DNA from: Chitinophaga sp. XS-30
GTDB lineage: Bacteria > Bacteroidota > Bacteroidia > Chitinophagales > Chitinophagaceae
Assembly: GCF_008086345.1 (NCBI RefSeq)
Contig: NZ_CP043006.1
Span: forward strand, 4,896,032 to 4,960,031
Direction of reading: 5' to 3'
Length of the DNA stretch: 64,000 bases
Shown here in pieces: positions 55,256 to 63,227 of the stretch (position 1 is its first letter; every line of letters begins with the position of its first letter). The notes beneath the pieces were generated by a model, which did not search any database, was not told the origin of the DNA, and saw nothing but the letters and a program-made list of their open reading frames with translations. Position numbers and translations under genes: made by a program.

Positions 55256-55463
55256 GATATTGGCAATATGCCTTTATACAAAAGCCCCGGTGAAACCGGA
55301 AATCTGTGATGAAAAGATACACAAGCACTGGGATACCGGCAATATGCCTCTATACAAAAGCCCCGGTGAAACCGGAAATCTGTGATGAAAAGATACACAA
55401 GCACTGAGATACCGGCAATATGCCTTTATACAAAAGCCCCGGCGGAAACCGGGGCTTTTGTAT
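55225..55463 (+). repeat. tandem triplication (76-bp period) of the PL8 gene 3' end and terminator
   Basis: The motif GGCAATATGCC recurs at 55262, 55338 and 55414. Each unit contains a decayed copy of the last codons of the PL8 gene (gene: TGTGGTGAAAAAGATC then CAAGCTTTGAGATA; copies: TGTGATGAAAAGATAC then CAAGCACTGAGATA). A short stretch and a terminator stem half follow. Only the last unit has the complete terminator. Confidence 0.9.
55428..55461 (+). terminator. Rho-independent terminator of the PL8 gene
   Basis: ACAAAAGCCCCGG pairs with CCGGGGCTTTTGT (13 bp) across a loop of about 8 nt. The stem is A/T-flanked, so it can act in both directions. Two earlier copies have lost the 3' half of the stem. 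Confidence 0.8.
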
Positions 55464-55491
55464 GCCCGTAATTCCTTAAATTGCATCAGCG

Positions 55492-56310
55492 ATGGAATAT
55501 CAGAAAATACTCCCACCCCCGCAGCTCAGGAACCATGTCCGCTATTTCTGGACACTGGAAAGCCATGCCGCGGAAATCACCCCCAAAACATTCAAGACCT
55601 TCGCAGACGGGTCACCCGGGCTGATCTACCAGCAATCGGACAAAGGCTGCTTCTATCAGGAAGAAAAAAAACTGCCCCCCATTTTTCTGTACGGGCAAAC
55701 AACGAAACATACCAATATTTACTCCCCCGCCACCTTCCGCACCGTGGGCGTGTACTTTTACCCGCATGCCCTGCAGTCCGTTTTCGGCCTCAATGCCAGC
55801 GAACTGACGGACACCTGCCTCGACCTTGATGCCCTCGCCCGGGAAGAACGCGCGCCCCTGTCGGAACAGCGGCTCGTGGATTCTGGTTCATTCGGCACCC
55901 AACTGGATCTCCTGACCAATTACATTCAGCACCAGATCAATAAGTACGACAAGCCGGGCGCTTCCGTCCTGCCGCATGCCATATCCCGCATCATCGGGTC
56001 AAAGGGAAACATCCCTTTAAAAACATTGCTGCAGGAACTGCAGCTCACGGAAAGGAGTTTTGAGCGGAAATTCCAGCAGGGCGTAGGCATGTCTCCCAAA
56101 CTGTTTGCCCGGATATGTCGTTTCCAGGCCTCGCTGAGCCAGTTGCGGAACAATGCATTCAATAAACTGTCCGATATCGCTTTTGAAAATGAGTACGCCG
56201 ATCAGTCGCATTTCATCCGCGCCTTTAAGGAATTTACCGGGTTTACACCCAACAAATACCAGCAGCGTTCCAGCGAACTGGTGGAAAATTTTCCGGAAAT
56301 GATATTCTGA
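55492..56310 (+). CDS. AraC-family transcriptional regulator (DUF6597-type sensor)
   Basis: The 272-residue protein has an N-terminal DUF6597-like domain (about 5-115: 'LPPPQLRNHVRYFWTLES', 'FKTFADGSPGLIYQ', 'TVGVYFYPHALQSVFGL'). A C-terminal HTH_18 domain spans about 165-260 ('LKTLLQELQLTERSFERKFQQGVGMSPKLFARICRFQ', 'LSDIAFENEYADQSHFIRAFKEFTGFTPNKY'). It lies upstream of, and in line with, the NmrA-like and DUF1772 genes, a pair often found beside such regulators, so it probably controls them. Confidence 0.92.
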   Translation: MEYQKILPPPQLRNHVRYFWTLESHAAEITPKTFKTFADGSPGLIYQQSDKGCFYQEEKKLPPIFLYGQTTKHTNIYSPATFRTVGVYFYPHALQSVFGLNASELTDTCLDLDALAREERAPLSEQRLVDSGSFGTQLDLLTNYIQHQINKYDKPGASVLPHAISRIIGSKGNIPLKTLLQELQLTERSFERKFQQGVGMSPKLFARICRFQASLSQLRNNAFNKLSDIAFENEYADQSHFIRAFKEFTGFTPNKYQQRSSELVENFPEMIF

Positions 56311-56373
56311 GTCCCTGATTACCCCTCCACCCGTACTGTCGGTTTTGTTCTATTTTACGTTTACGCCCCATCC

Positions 56374-56381
56374 TAGTTTTG
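56374..56381 (+). promoter_or_regulatory. -7 promoter box of the NmrA-like gene
   Basis: TAGTTTTG fits the Bacteroidota TAnnTTTG consensus and lies 22 nt before the start codon at 56403. No convincing -33 element is at the usual spacing. Confidence 0.4.
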
Positions 56382-56402
56382 CTGCATAAAAAATAACAGA
56401 CC

Positions 56403-57254
56403 ATGATAGCAATTACAGGAGCCAGTGGCAATCTCGGCAAGGCCACCATCTCATTCCTCTTGAAGAAAACAGATCCTTCCAACATCGTAGCCGTGGGCAG
56501 GGATGCCGCTAAAATGCAGGAGTACGCAGGTATGGGCGTTCAGGTCAGGATAGCGGATTATAATGATCCCGCCTCACTCCGCAAAGCGTTTGAGAACGTT
56601 AGTAAAGTGATGCAGGTATCCGCCGCCAGTTACGGAGAACAGGCCAAACAGGAAGAGACCAATGTGGTGCAGGCCGCGAAGGCACAAGGCGTAAACCATA
56701 TCGTCTACACCAGCACCCTGCAACCCGGGGAGCAGGCGCTTTTCCACGCGGGGCGCACCTGCATGCATACCGAAAAAGCCATCACCGCATCCGGTATGCC
56801 GTACACCATATTCCGGAACAGCATGTACATTGAAACGATCCCCCTGTTCATCGGCAGCGCCATGGAAAACGGACAGGTATATTATCCCGGCGGGAGCGGC
56901 AAAGTGAGTTTTGTGTACCGGCCGGATATTGCCGAAGCACTAAGCAATGTGCTGACCGGAAGCGGGCATGAAAACAAAGTGTACAGCATTACCGGAAGCG
57001 GATCTTTCAGTTTCGGGGACATTGCCGGGCTGCTGCGGTCTGAAAAAGACATGGAGGCATCTTACACAGACATCCCCAATGAAGCCTACCGCGAAGAACT
57101 GGTAAAATACGGCATGCCGGAACCGGATATCGAATTTTACATGAGCATGGCGGACAGCATCAAAGGGAATGAATTTTCCAAAGCAGATGATACACTGGAA
57201 AAGCTGTTGCAACACCAACGCTTTACCGTACAGGAATACATTAAAAGTATCTGA
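56403..57254 (+). CDS. NmrA-like NAD(P)-binding protein (QorB type)
   Basis: The 283-residue protein begins with the extended-SDR cofactor motif 'MIAITGASGNLGKATISFLLKK' (GxxGxxG). It continues with 'VQVRIADYNDPASLRKAFENVSKVMQVSA', 'VNHIVYTSTLQPGEQALF', 'HTEKAITASGMPYTIFRNSMYIE' and 'VSFVYRPDIAEALSNVL'. This matches the NmrA/QorB group (E. coli NAD(P)H:quinone oxidoreductase 2). It would reduce quinones or act as a redox sensor. The DUF1772 gene follows after 4 nt, so the two form an operon behind the AraC gene. Confidence 0.9.
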   Translation: MIAITGASGNLGKATISFLLKKTDPSNIVAVGRDAAKMQEYAGMGVQVRIADYNDPASLRKAFENVSKVMQVSAASYGEQAKQEETNVVQAAKAQGVNHIVYTSTLQPGEQALFHAGRTCMHTEKAITASGMPYTIFRNSMYIETIPLFIGSAMENGQVYYPGGSGKVSFVYRPDIAEALSNVLTGSGHENKVYSITGSGSFSFGDIAGLLRSEKDMEASYTDIPNEAYREELVKYGMPEPDIEFYMSMADSIKGNEFSKADDTLEKLLQHQRFTVQEYIKSI

Positions 57255-57258
57255 TCAT

Positions 57259-57774
57259 ATGTTACTGACACCCGTGAACATAACACTCATCATTACCGCT
57301 ACCGTTACCGCGCTGATAGCCGGACTGTTCTACGCCTGGTCTTGCTCCGTTACGCCGGGGCTGGGCCGCCTGCTGGATGCATCTTACATCGAGGCGCTGC
57401 AAGCCTGCAACCGGGCCATTCTGAACCCGGTATTCTACGCCTGCTTCTTCGGCGCCATGTTCCTGCTGCCGGTCAGCACCTACCTGCATTACACGCCATC
57501 GCCCTCCATCCGGTTCTGGCTGTTGCTGGCAGCTTCCGCATTGTACCTGGGCGGTGTGATGGCCGTGACCATCGGGGGAAATATTCCGCTGAACGAAGCG
57601 CTGGATAAATTCGATCTGCGGCATGCCTCCGCAGAAGCCATTTCGCAGGCCAGGCAGCAATTCGAAAAAAGATGGAATATGCTGAACAACATCCGCACCG
57701 TTACGTCCGCATTGTCCGTCACCCTCATCGTTATGGCCTGCCTTAGTCATGATAACACACAGGGGAGCCGGTAA
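57259..57774 (+). CDS. DUF1772 / anthrone-oxygenase-like membrane protein
   Basis: I chose the ATG at 57259, 4 nt after the previous stop, giving 171 residues. It has four membrane helices: 'LIITATVTALIAGLFYAWS', 'PVFYACFFGAMFLLPVSTY', 'FWLLLAASALYLGGVMAVTI' and 'TVTSALSVTLIVMAC'. The family motif 'NIPLNEALDKFD' and 'FEKRWNMLNNIRT' are present. DUF1772 includes fungal anthrone oxygenases; bacterial members are uncharacterised. It probably works with the NmrA-like redox protein in the same operon. Confidence 0.9.
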   Translation: MLLTPVNITLIITATVTALIAGLFYAWSCSVTPGLGRLLDASYIEALQACNRAILNPVFYACFFGAMFLLPVSTYLHYTPSPSIRFWLLLAASALYLGGVMAVTIGGNIPLNEALDKFDLRHASAEAISQARQQFEKRWNMLNNIRTVTSALSVTLIVMACLSHDNTQGSR

Positions 57775-57785
57775 AGCTCCCCTGT
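57759..57785. terminator. bidirectional terminator between DUF1772 and SRPBCC genes
   Basis: A 10-bp stem (ACAGGGGAGC with GCTCCCCTGT, 7-nt loop) overlaps the DUF1772 stop codon and precedes the convergent SRPBCC stop. T tracts are short. Confidence 0.6.
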
Positions 57786-57804
57786 TGTATCGTTGCAAAG
57801 CCCG

Positions 57805-58335
57805 TTATTTTTCGAGGATGGCCTTCAACTTCCCAAGGCTTTCTTCCAGGTCGCTGCCCAGGGAACCGCTCATCAGATGCGTCATCAGGTTAAACGGATA
57901 AGGAGATCTGCCTTCCATGCTCCATTTTACCAGCGTCTGCTGCGGGGACACCTCGGTAGTGCTCATGTGCGTATAGGCAACGCTTTCCATGGGCCGCTTG
58001 AAGCGCAGTTCCATATCTATTTTTTCGCCTTCCGTCAGCCGGATGATCTCCATCTCCCCCTCTCCCGCTTTTTTGTCCCCATTCCAGCTGTAGACAAAGC
58101 CCTCCGTTGCGTCCGTGCCGCTGTATGCCTTCTTCATTGCCGGGTCCATCATCAGCCATTTGTTGTAATTATCCTGGTTGCGCTGCACTTTTACATAATC
58201 AAAGACAACCTGTTTCGGCTGATTGATCGTGATCTCCCGTTCGATCTTGTACGACTTGCTGACGAATAACGCAATGATCAGGAATAAGATGATCAGGCCG
58301 GCAATAACGCCCAGGATACCGATAAGTATTTTCAT
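57805..58335 (-). CDS. SRPBCC (START-like) domain protein, membrane-anchored
   Basis: The 176-residue protein has an N-terminal membrane helix (ILIGILGVIAGLIILFLIIALFVS) and an SRPBCC domain (about 30-175: 'YKIEREITINQPKQVVFDYVKVQRNQDNYNKWLMMDP', 'SVAYTHMSTTEVSPQQTLVKWSMEG'). This type is frequent in Bacteroidota and related to polyketide-cyclase-like ligand-binding folds. A hydrophobic ligand is likely but unknown. It is a single gene with its own promoter region, divergent from the AAA ATPase gene. Confidence 0.87.
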   Translation of the reverse strand: MKILIGILGVIAGLIILFLIIALFVSKSYKIEREITINQPKQVVFDYVKVQRNQDNYNKWLMMDPAMKKAYSGTDATEGFVYSWNGDKKAGEGEMEIIRLTEGEKIDMELRFKRPMESVAYTHMSTTEVSPQQTLVKWSMEGRSPYPFNLMTHLMSGSLGSDLEESLGKLKAILEK

Positions 58336-58504
58336 AATTCAAGGTTTTAAAAAATGGTCAATTGGATTGTGTTGCAAACATATCGTCAATTATCGGGTTT
58401 GAAACTGTGCAAATGCGACAGCATGAGGGGCTGATTGCGACATATTTATTATCTTCACGTATCTACACTTCATTCCGTTACCGGAACCCTTTTCCATCAA
58501 TTTT

Positions 58505-59047
58505 ATGCAACACAATAATTATTACATCATTACGGGCGGGCCTGGCGTGGGTAAAACCACTTTGCTGCACGAGCTTGGCCGGAGCGGTCTGCACTGCGTA
58601 CCCGAAGTGGCGCGCCGGATCATTCAGGAGCAAATGGCGCAGCACGGAGACGCCCTGCCTTGGGAGAACAGGGAGTTATACAAAGCGCTGATGCTGGAAG
58701 GATCATCAGATGCTTACCGGCAGGCCGATCCGGCAATTATCACTTTTTTTGACAGGGGTATACCCGATGTGCTGGCCTATGCAAAACTGGCCGGCCTCAC
58801 CATCACGGATACACTGTTATCCGCCACCGCCCTGTTCCGTTATAATCCCGTGGTATTCATCCTGCCGCCCTGGAAAGCGATCTATACAACAGATACGGAA
58901 AGAAAACAGACCTGGGAAGAAGCGCTGGCCACTTTTGAAGTGATGAAGGAAACCTATTCAGCCTGCGGGTATACGCTGGCCGAAGTACCGAGGTTGCCCC
59001 CAGCGGAAAGAGCCCGCTTTGTGCTGGAACATATTTCCCTCACCTGA
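58505..59047 (+). CDS. AAA-family small ATP/GTP-binding protein
   Basis: The 180-residue protein has Walker A 'GGPGVGKTT' at 11-19 and the following 'PEVARRIIQEQMAQHGDALPW'. 'ITFFDRGIPDVLAYAKLAGL' supplies the Walker B/DRG motif, and 'VVFILPPWKAIYTTDTERKQTWEEA' is the lid. It matches the AAA_28 group related to the N-terminal kinase-like part of NadR. It may phosphorylate a nucleoside-like small molecule or act as a regulatory NTPase. It is monocistronic, 169 nt from the divergent SRPBCC gene. Confidence 0.88.
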   Translation: MQHNNYYIITGGPGVGKTTLLHELGRSGLHCVPEVARRIIQEQMAQHGDALPWENRELYKALMLEGSSDAYRQADPAIITFFDRGIPDVLAYAKLAGLTITDTLLSATALFRYNPVVFILPPWKAIYTTDTERKQTWEEALATFEVMKETYSACGYTLAEVPRLPPAERARFVLEHISLT

Positions 59048-59102
59048 TCTTTTTCCACATTAACCGCACAGGCATCTTCCTGCAACCCATCATCAAAATT
59101 AA

Positions 59103-59134
59103 TTTTGTACTTATCAGTACACAATATACCTTTG
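59103..59134 (+). promoter_or_regulatory. tetR promoter with overlapping TetR operator
   Basis: TTTTG (59103-59107) and TACCTTTG (59127-59134) fit the Bacteroidota -33 and -7 boxes with a 19-nt spacer. Between and overlapping them lies the dyad TGTAC-N6-GTACA (59106-59121). The same dyad occurs before the hydrolase gene (59757-59772). Confidence 0.65.
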
Positions 59135-59154
59135 CTGTAACAAAAGCGAAGAAA

Positions 59155-59739
59155 ATGGCAGGCAGACCAAGGGTATTCGATGAACAGGCAGTGATAGACC
59201 GGGCTATTGACGTATTCTGGATGAAGGGATACGAAGCGGCCAGCGCGGATGAGCTGCTGGCGGCGATGAACATGGGCAAAGGCAGTTTTTACCTCGCGTT
59301 CAGGGGCGGTAAAAAAGAGCTTTACGAGCGGTCGCTGGAACAATTCAACCGCGTGGCCATGAAGAAATTCGAAGCGGACCTGGCAAAGAGCAACGACAAG
59401 ATCCTGTTCATCCGCAATTTTTTCCTCTCGCTGGCCACATCTTCCAAAAACCGGCAGATGAAAGGCTGTTACCTGGGCAATGCCCTGGTGGAAATGGCCG
59501 GTCAGGATGCCCCGCTGCAAAAGAAAGCCGCACATTTACTTGGCGTGCTGGAAGATCACTTCCTGGATATCATCCGGCAGGCACAGCAGGAAGGAAAGCT
59601 GAAAACGAAAGAAAAGCCGGAAACCCTGGCCCGGCATCTCATCAACCTCTGGAACGGTATCAATATCACGAGGCGAATGCACCCCTCCGATCCCGGGCTG
59701 GAAGCGATGATACAACTCAACCTCAGTGTGTTGCACTGA
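59155..59739 (+). CDS. TetR/AcrR-family transcriptional repressor
   Basis: The 194-residue protein has an N-terminal helix-turn-helix (about 8-55: 'FDEQAVIDRAIDVFWMKGYEAASADELLAAMNMGKGSFYLAFRGGKKELYERSL'). A ligand/dimer domain follows, with 'KGCYLGNALVEMAGQD'. It resembles repressors that control a neighbouring oxidoreductase or hydrolase and respond to electrophiles. Identical-type dyads in its own promoter and before the hydrolase gene indicate autoregulation and joint control. Confidence 0.93.
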   Translation: MAGRPRVFDEQAVIDRAIDVFWMKGYEAASADELLAAMNMGKGSFYLAFRGGKKELYERSLEQFNRVAMKKFEADLAKSNDKILFIRNFFLSLATSSKNRQMKGCYLGNALVEMAGQDAPLQKKAAHLLGVLEDHFLDIIRQAQQEGKLKTKEKPETLARHLINLWNGINITRRMHPSDPGLEAMIQLNLSVLH

Positions 59740-59756
59740 TTTTTTTTACTCATTTA

Positions 59757-59772
59757 TGTACCAAATAGTACA
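59757..59772 (+). promoter_or_regulatory. TetR operator before the hydrolase gene
   Basis: The dyad TGTAC-CAAATA-GTACA lies 14 nt before the hydrolase start codon and shares both half-sites and spacing with the tetR promoter dyad. Confidence 0.65.
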
Positions 59773-59785
59773 AAATAAACATCGT

Positions 59786-60634
59786 ATGACATTTAAAACA
59801 CTACAGGTCAATGACCTGCACATTTTTTACCGGGAAGCCGGCGACCCGGCACAGGAAACGATCCTTTTCCTGCATGGCCTTCCCTCTTCCTCACACATGT
59901 ACCGGGATGTGATGGCCGGTTTATCAGAACGGTATCATGTTATTGCGCCGGACTACCCGGGCTTCGGGCTTAGCTCCCTTGTACCGGTCACATTTGACCG
60001 GATAGCGGAGGTAATGTTGCAGTTTGTGGACAAGATCGGCCTGGAAGCAGCATACTTTTATATGCAGGATTACGGCGGACCGGTGGGTTTCAGGATGGCC
60101 GGCGCACGGCCCGGCCTGGTGAAAGGCCTGATTATCCAGAATGCGAACGCTTATATGGAAGGGCTGGGGGAATTTCCCATGCAGCTCGCAGAACACCAGC
60201 AAAAGAACGATATGGCGGCGGTAGAAGCCATGAGGCAATACCTGTTCTCCTTTGAAGGGATCAGGGACCAGTACGTACATGGCGTGAAAGATCCCCGAAA
60301 GATAGCCCCGGACGCCTACCTTTCCGATCATTATTTCATGCAACGCGAAGGCGTGCTGAATATTCAATACAATCTGTTCGATAATTACGGCTCCAACTTC
60401 CTCTTATACCCGCAATGGCAGCAATATTTCAGGGAGCATCAGCCGCCGGCGCTTGTGACCTGGGGAAAAAACGACCCCTTCTTTACGGTGGAAGGCGCAA
60501 AGGCCTATGGCAGGGACCTGCGGAATATCAGTTACCATTTCTTTGACAGCGGGCATTTTTTGCTGGAAGATCATTGCCAGGAGGTGGCGACGTTGATCGA
60601 TACATTTATCAGGCGGCAGGAAAGCAGCATGTAA
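59786..60634 (+). CDS. alpha/beta hydrolase with Asp nucleophile (haloalkane dehalogenase / epoxide hydrolase type)
   Basis: I chose the ATG at 59786 (MTFKTLQVNDLHIFYREAG), giving 282 residues; the longer frame reads back over the tetR stop and operator. It has the oxyanion motif 'FLHGLPSSSHMYRDVM', 'APDYPGFGLSS' and the nucleophile elbow 'YMQDYGGPVGFR' with Asp95, as in haloalkane dehalogenases and epoxide hydrolases. A late acid lies in 'WGKNDPFF' and the catalytic His in 'DSGHFLLEDH'. It probably detoxifies a small electrophile under control of the adjacent TetR. Confidence 0.88.
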   Translation: MTFKTLQVNDLHIFYREAGDPAQETILFLHGLPSSSHMYRDVMAGLSERYHVIAPDYPGFGLSSLVPVTFDRIAEVMLQFVDKIGLEAAYFYMQDYGGPVGFRMAGARPGLVKGLIIQNANAYMEGLGEFPMQLAEHQQKNDMAAVEAMRQYLFSFEGIRDQYVHGVKDPRKIAPDAYLSDHYFMQREGVLNIQYNLFDNYGSNFLLYPQWQQYFREHQPPALVTWGKNDPFFTVEGAKAYGRDLRNISYHFFDSGHFLLEDHCQEVATLIDTFIRRQESSM

Positions 60635-60773
60635 ATACGTCAGCGCATTTATCCAGTGAAAGGAAGGATGCCGTCATGTACAGCAGACCGGTGGCTACAC
60701 CGCACAAACCGGCAGCGCTTGTGCGCCCTTGAGCCGGAACATTGCTGTTATTGAAGAAGCCGCCGCCGGTCAT
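60609..60773 (-). CDS. possible 54-residue cysteine-containing small protein
   Basis: An ATG at 60773 overlaps the stop codon of the GNAT gene in an ATGA, the pattern of coupled genes. The product starts MTGGGFFNNSNVPAQG, has a hydrophobic middle (TSAAGLCGVATGLLYMTASFL) and ends with 'DKCADVFTCCFPAA' (four Cys in all). Its last 26 nt overlap the convergent hydrolase gene. I know no family; chance ORF is a fair alternative. Confidence 0.35.
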   Translation of the reverse strand: MTGGGFFNNSNVPAQGRTSAAGLCGVATGLLYMTASFLSLDKCADVFTCCFPAA

Positions 60774-61513
60774 GGAGCAGCTTTTATACTTCCCTTGAGC
60801 CGGAACCCGCAGGTGCGGAATCCCGCTTTCAGCAAAGTGGCTTTGGAGGCATGATTGCCGATGTTGCAACGCGCCGCCGGCACACGGCCCATAAGATAGG
60901 CTTCGCGTTTCAGCTCCTGCACGATCAGGCTGCCCAACCCCATTCTGCGGAATGGTTCGCGGACGTTCATGTAGATATCCGCATAGGGCAGATTATAATT
61001 CAGCATCAGCCCTCCACTCGCAGCGATCCTGCCATCCTTCACCAGCACATAATCGCTGTCATCATCTCCCATGTCGTCATCCGTTGACCGTTTTCGGAAG
61101 GTCACACCGGATACCGGCAATGCCGTGACCGCATCATCTTCAAACAGAACGGCTTCTGCATGAATATGCTCCGCATAGGCATACAGCATGGAGGCCAGCA
61201 AAGGGTCATTGCTTTGGCATTCGATATACGTCGCCGCCGTCAGGGCATGAAATTGCGGAAAAATAGTATCGGCAAGATGCCGGAACGGTCTGGTGAGAAA
61301 ATATTCGAATATGGTATCCCTGTCCTCCCGCCGGTCGGTGCCCCATACTGCGCCATACCCGGCCCCTTCACCGTCAACAATAAACAAATAGGTATCCGCC
61401 CAGCCATAATCATGGCATTTATTGCAGATGAACTGGAAATTCCTTTCCTGCAGGAAGACAGTGCGGAAGGAACGAATCTCATCCAGCGGAACTTTAACGA
61501 TCCTGATCTCCAT
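60770..61513 (-). CDS. GNAT family N-acetyltransferase
   Basis: The 247-residue protein has a C-terminal GNAT domain (about 140-240): 'YVLVKDGRIAASGGLMLNYNLPYADIYMNVREPFRRMGLGSLIVQELKREAYLMG' with the acetyl-CoA pyrophosphate loop RRMGLG, and 'CNIGNHASKATLLKAGFRTCGFRLKG'. The N-terminal half is a degenerate GNAT-like sensor part with 'FICNKCHDYGWADTYLFIVDGEGAGYGAVWG'. The acceptor substrate is unknown. The stop codon overlaps a possible small downstream ORF. Confidence 0.88.
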   Translation of the reverse strand: MEIRIVKVPLDEIRSFRTVFLQERNFQFICNKCHDYGWADTYLFIVDGEGAGYGAVWGTDRREDRDTIFEYFLTRPFRHLADTIFPQFHALTAATYIECQSNDPLLASMLYAYAEHIHAEAVLFEDDAVTALPVSGVTFRKRSTDDDMGDDDSDYVLVKDGRIAASGGLMLNYNLPYADIYMNVREPFRRMGLGSLIVQELKREAYLMGRVPAARCNIGNHASKATLLKAGFRTCGFRLKGSIKAAP

Positions 61514-61675
61514 GAGCGTGGTTTTGACGGCCGGGAATGATCGAAATTAAACATCTTTTGTAGAATAATCTACCCGGAATGCCCATGGCGCCCCCCTTCC
61601 ATACAACGCTGGCAGCGCTATTCCCGAAACGGCACAAAATATGTTCCTGTACCGGTGTCAACAAAACAAATGCTC

Positions 61676-61843
61676 ATGAAATATGCTCCCTATTATTCGA
61701 TAATGGCCTTTTTGCTCATTATGCTGACCGGTTGCGAGATCGTAGGCGGGATTTTCAAGGCCGGGATATGGACCGGTTTGCTGTTGGTAGCTATTGTAGT
61801 GGGGCTGATCATCTATTTGCTGTCGAGAGGCCGGGGGAAATAA
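61676..61843 (+). CDS. small membrane lipoprotein
   Basis: I chose the ATG at 61676 (MKYAPYYSIMAFLLIMLTGCEIVGG), giving 55 residues. The lipobox LTGC is followed by a glycine-rich link, one membrane helix (WTGLLLVAIVVGLIIYLLS) and a basic end RGRGK. An ATG at 61655 in frame is less likely. Small proteins with this layout are common in Bacteroidota; the function is unknown. Confidence 0.65.
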   Translation: MKYAPYYSIMAFLLIMLTGCEIVGGIFKAGIWTGLLLVAIVVGLIIYLLSRGRGK

Positions 61844-61858
61844 AATTCCCCCCAGGCA

Positions 61859-62854
61859 TTATTGTGCGTTTCTCAGTTCGAGAAAACCAATACCATAGTA
61901 ATCCCGGAACGCTTTGTAGAATACCTGAACATCGGAAAAACCCGTTTCCACGGCGATCCTTTCTGAATAAAAATCCGATTCAGCCATAAGTTGAAAAGCG
62001 CGTATCATTCTCACCATATGAAGAAAATCAGGGACAGTGATGCCATAAGCAGATTTAAATGCTTCCTGAAGAGTGATGCGGGGTAGTCCCAATCTGAATG
62101 CCAGTTTACGGATGCTTAACGGCAGATGAAACTCTTCAAGTATGATCCTGAAACATTTTCTTATCACCTTTTCTACAGAAAGATCGGGGACAATTACAGC
62201 ATCTGCTGCAGAAATATCCTGCTGTAGAAAATTGCTGAACAGGTCGGCACCCACCTTAGTGAGAAAATACTTTGCCTGAATCTCAATGTATTTACATTTT
62301 TCCACCTCGCGACGCAGGAATTCACAAACGGCGTTAAGCCGGAAAGGTTCGAAATTAAGCGGGCCGCTTTGCTCCGGAACAGGCCGGTCAAGAAGAGGCC
62401 TGAGTGCCGGGTAACGACGGACAATGCCGGGAAGATCTTCGGGAAAAACATTTACGTGAAAACTTATGAATTGCTGCCCTGCATTCACGGGCGCCAACTG
62501 CGCTTCTGCCAGAAGACTGAAAAGGTTACCCTCTTCTTCCCGTAATTCGAACGGAGTTCCATCCGGCTGCAATACCGCGGTCACACTATCTCCCAGCATG
62601 ATATGTGCAACATAAATATGACGGGGAGTTCTGGGCGAAAGGTAAATATCCTTTTTCGCGAATATCCGATGTATCCATATCCTGAATCCGAAGAGTTCCA
62701 ACTGCTGACAAAGAATATCGCAATCCTCGTCACTGTAGTAGTACACCTTGGCGAACCGGATGATATGTTCATGATATTTTTGCGGAATACCCGTAAGGGA
62801 TGTCGGAACTCCATTCAATCGCTCGATCCACAATGCTTTTACCGGTCTATACAT
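61859..62854 (-). CDS. AraC-family transcriptional regulator
   Basis: The 331-residue protein has a C-terminal AraC helix-turn-helix (about 235-328: 'LSIRKLAFRLGLPRITLQEAFKSAYGITVPDFLHMVRM', 'SERIAVETGFSDVQVFYKAFRDYYGIGF'). The N-terminal 230 residues form a sensor with 'HIYVAHIMLGDSVTAVLQPDGTPFELREEEGNLFSLLAEAQ', a cupin-like strand set of unknown ligand. The gene is monocistronic. A short AT-rich direct repeat lies 16-40 bp upstream of its start. Confidence 0.88.
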   Translation of the reverse strand: MYRPVKALWIERLNGVPTSLTGIPQKYHEHIIRFAKVYYYSDEDCDILCQQLELFGFRIWIHRIFAKKDIYLSPRTPRHIYVAHIMLGDSVTAVLQPDGTPFELREEEGNLFSLLAEAQLAPVNAGQQFISFHVNVFPEDLPGIVRRYPALRPLLDRPVPEQSGPLNFEPFRLNAVCEFLRREVEKCKYIEIQAKYFLTKVGADLFSNFLQQDISAADAVIVPDLSVEKVIRKCFRIILEEFHLPLSIRKLAFRLGLPRITLQEAFKSAYGITVPDFLHMVRMIRAFQLMAESDFYSERIAVETGFSDVQVFYKAFRDYYGIGFLELRNAQ

Positions 62855-62869
62855 TTCGCAAATAAATAA

Positions 62870-62894
62870 ATTAACGATTAATTTAACGTTTAAT
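62870..62894 (-). promoter_or_regulatory. AT-rich direct repeat upstream of the AraC gene
   Basis: ATTAACGATTAAT and TTTAACGTTTAAT (11 of 13 identical) abut with a 12-bp period just upstream of the AraC start at 62854. The rest of the 373-bp gap up to 63227 is AT-rich near this site and holds no gene or clear hairpin that I could see. Confidence 0.35.
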
Positions 62895-63227
62895 TCAGTT
62901 TATTGTCAGAAGCTGAAATGTGGAGAAAAAAGCCCGGAAAAAACACCGGATGGTTTATGATTAAAAGACACTCAAAATGCTAGTTAGGGTGAAGAAAATG
63001 ACGAATAAATTTTTATCACTACCGGGAAAAATCCAGTATCCTTCCTCCGCCATATTCCATCTCTAGCTCTCCTGCCATTACATTATTCTGTCCGATACTT
63101 CCCACAGGATAGAGTCGTTGTCAGAACTTTGCACCCACCCCTTCATCTTGTCCCAATCCCCCCGTTTGATTGACCAATATACCCCGCAGGACAGTCTGCA
63201 AACCACCTATCTTTACCAAAAAGAGTT

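Noticed and set aside
55274..55516. Repetitive minus-strand ORFs in the 55.3-55.5 kb repeat
   Set aside because: They only translate the 76-bp tandem repeat and terminators; no start context or family.
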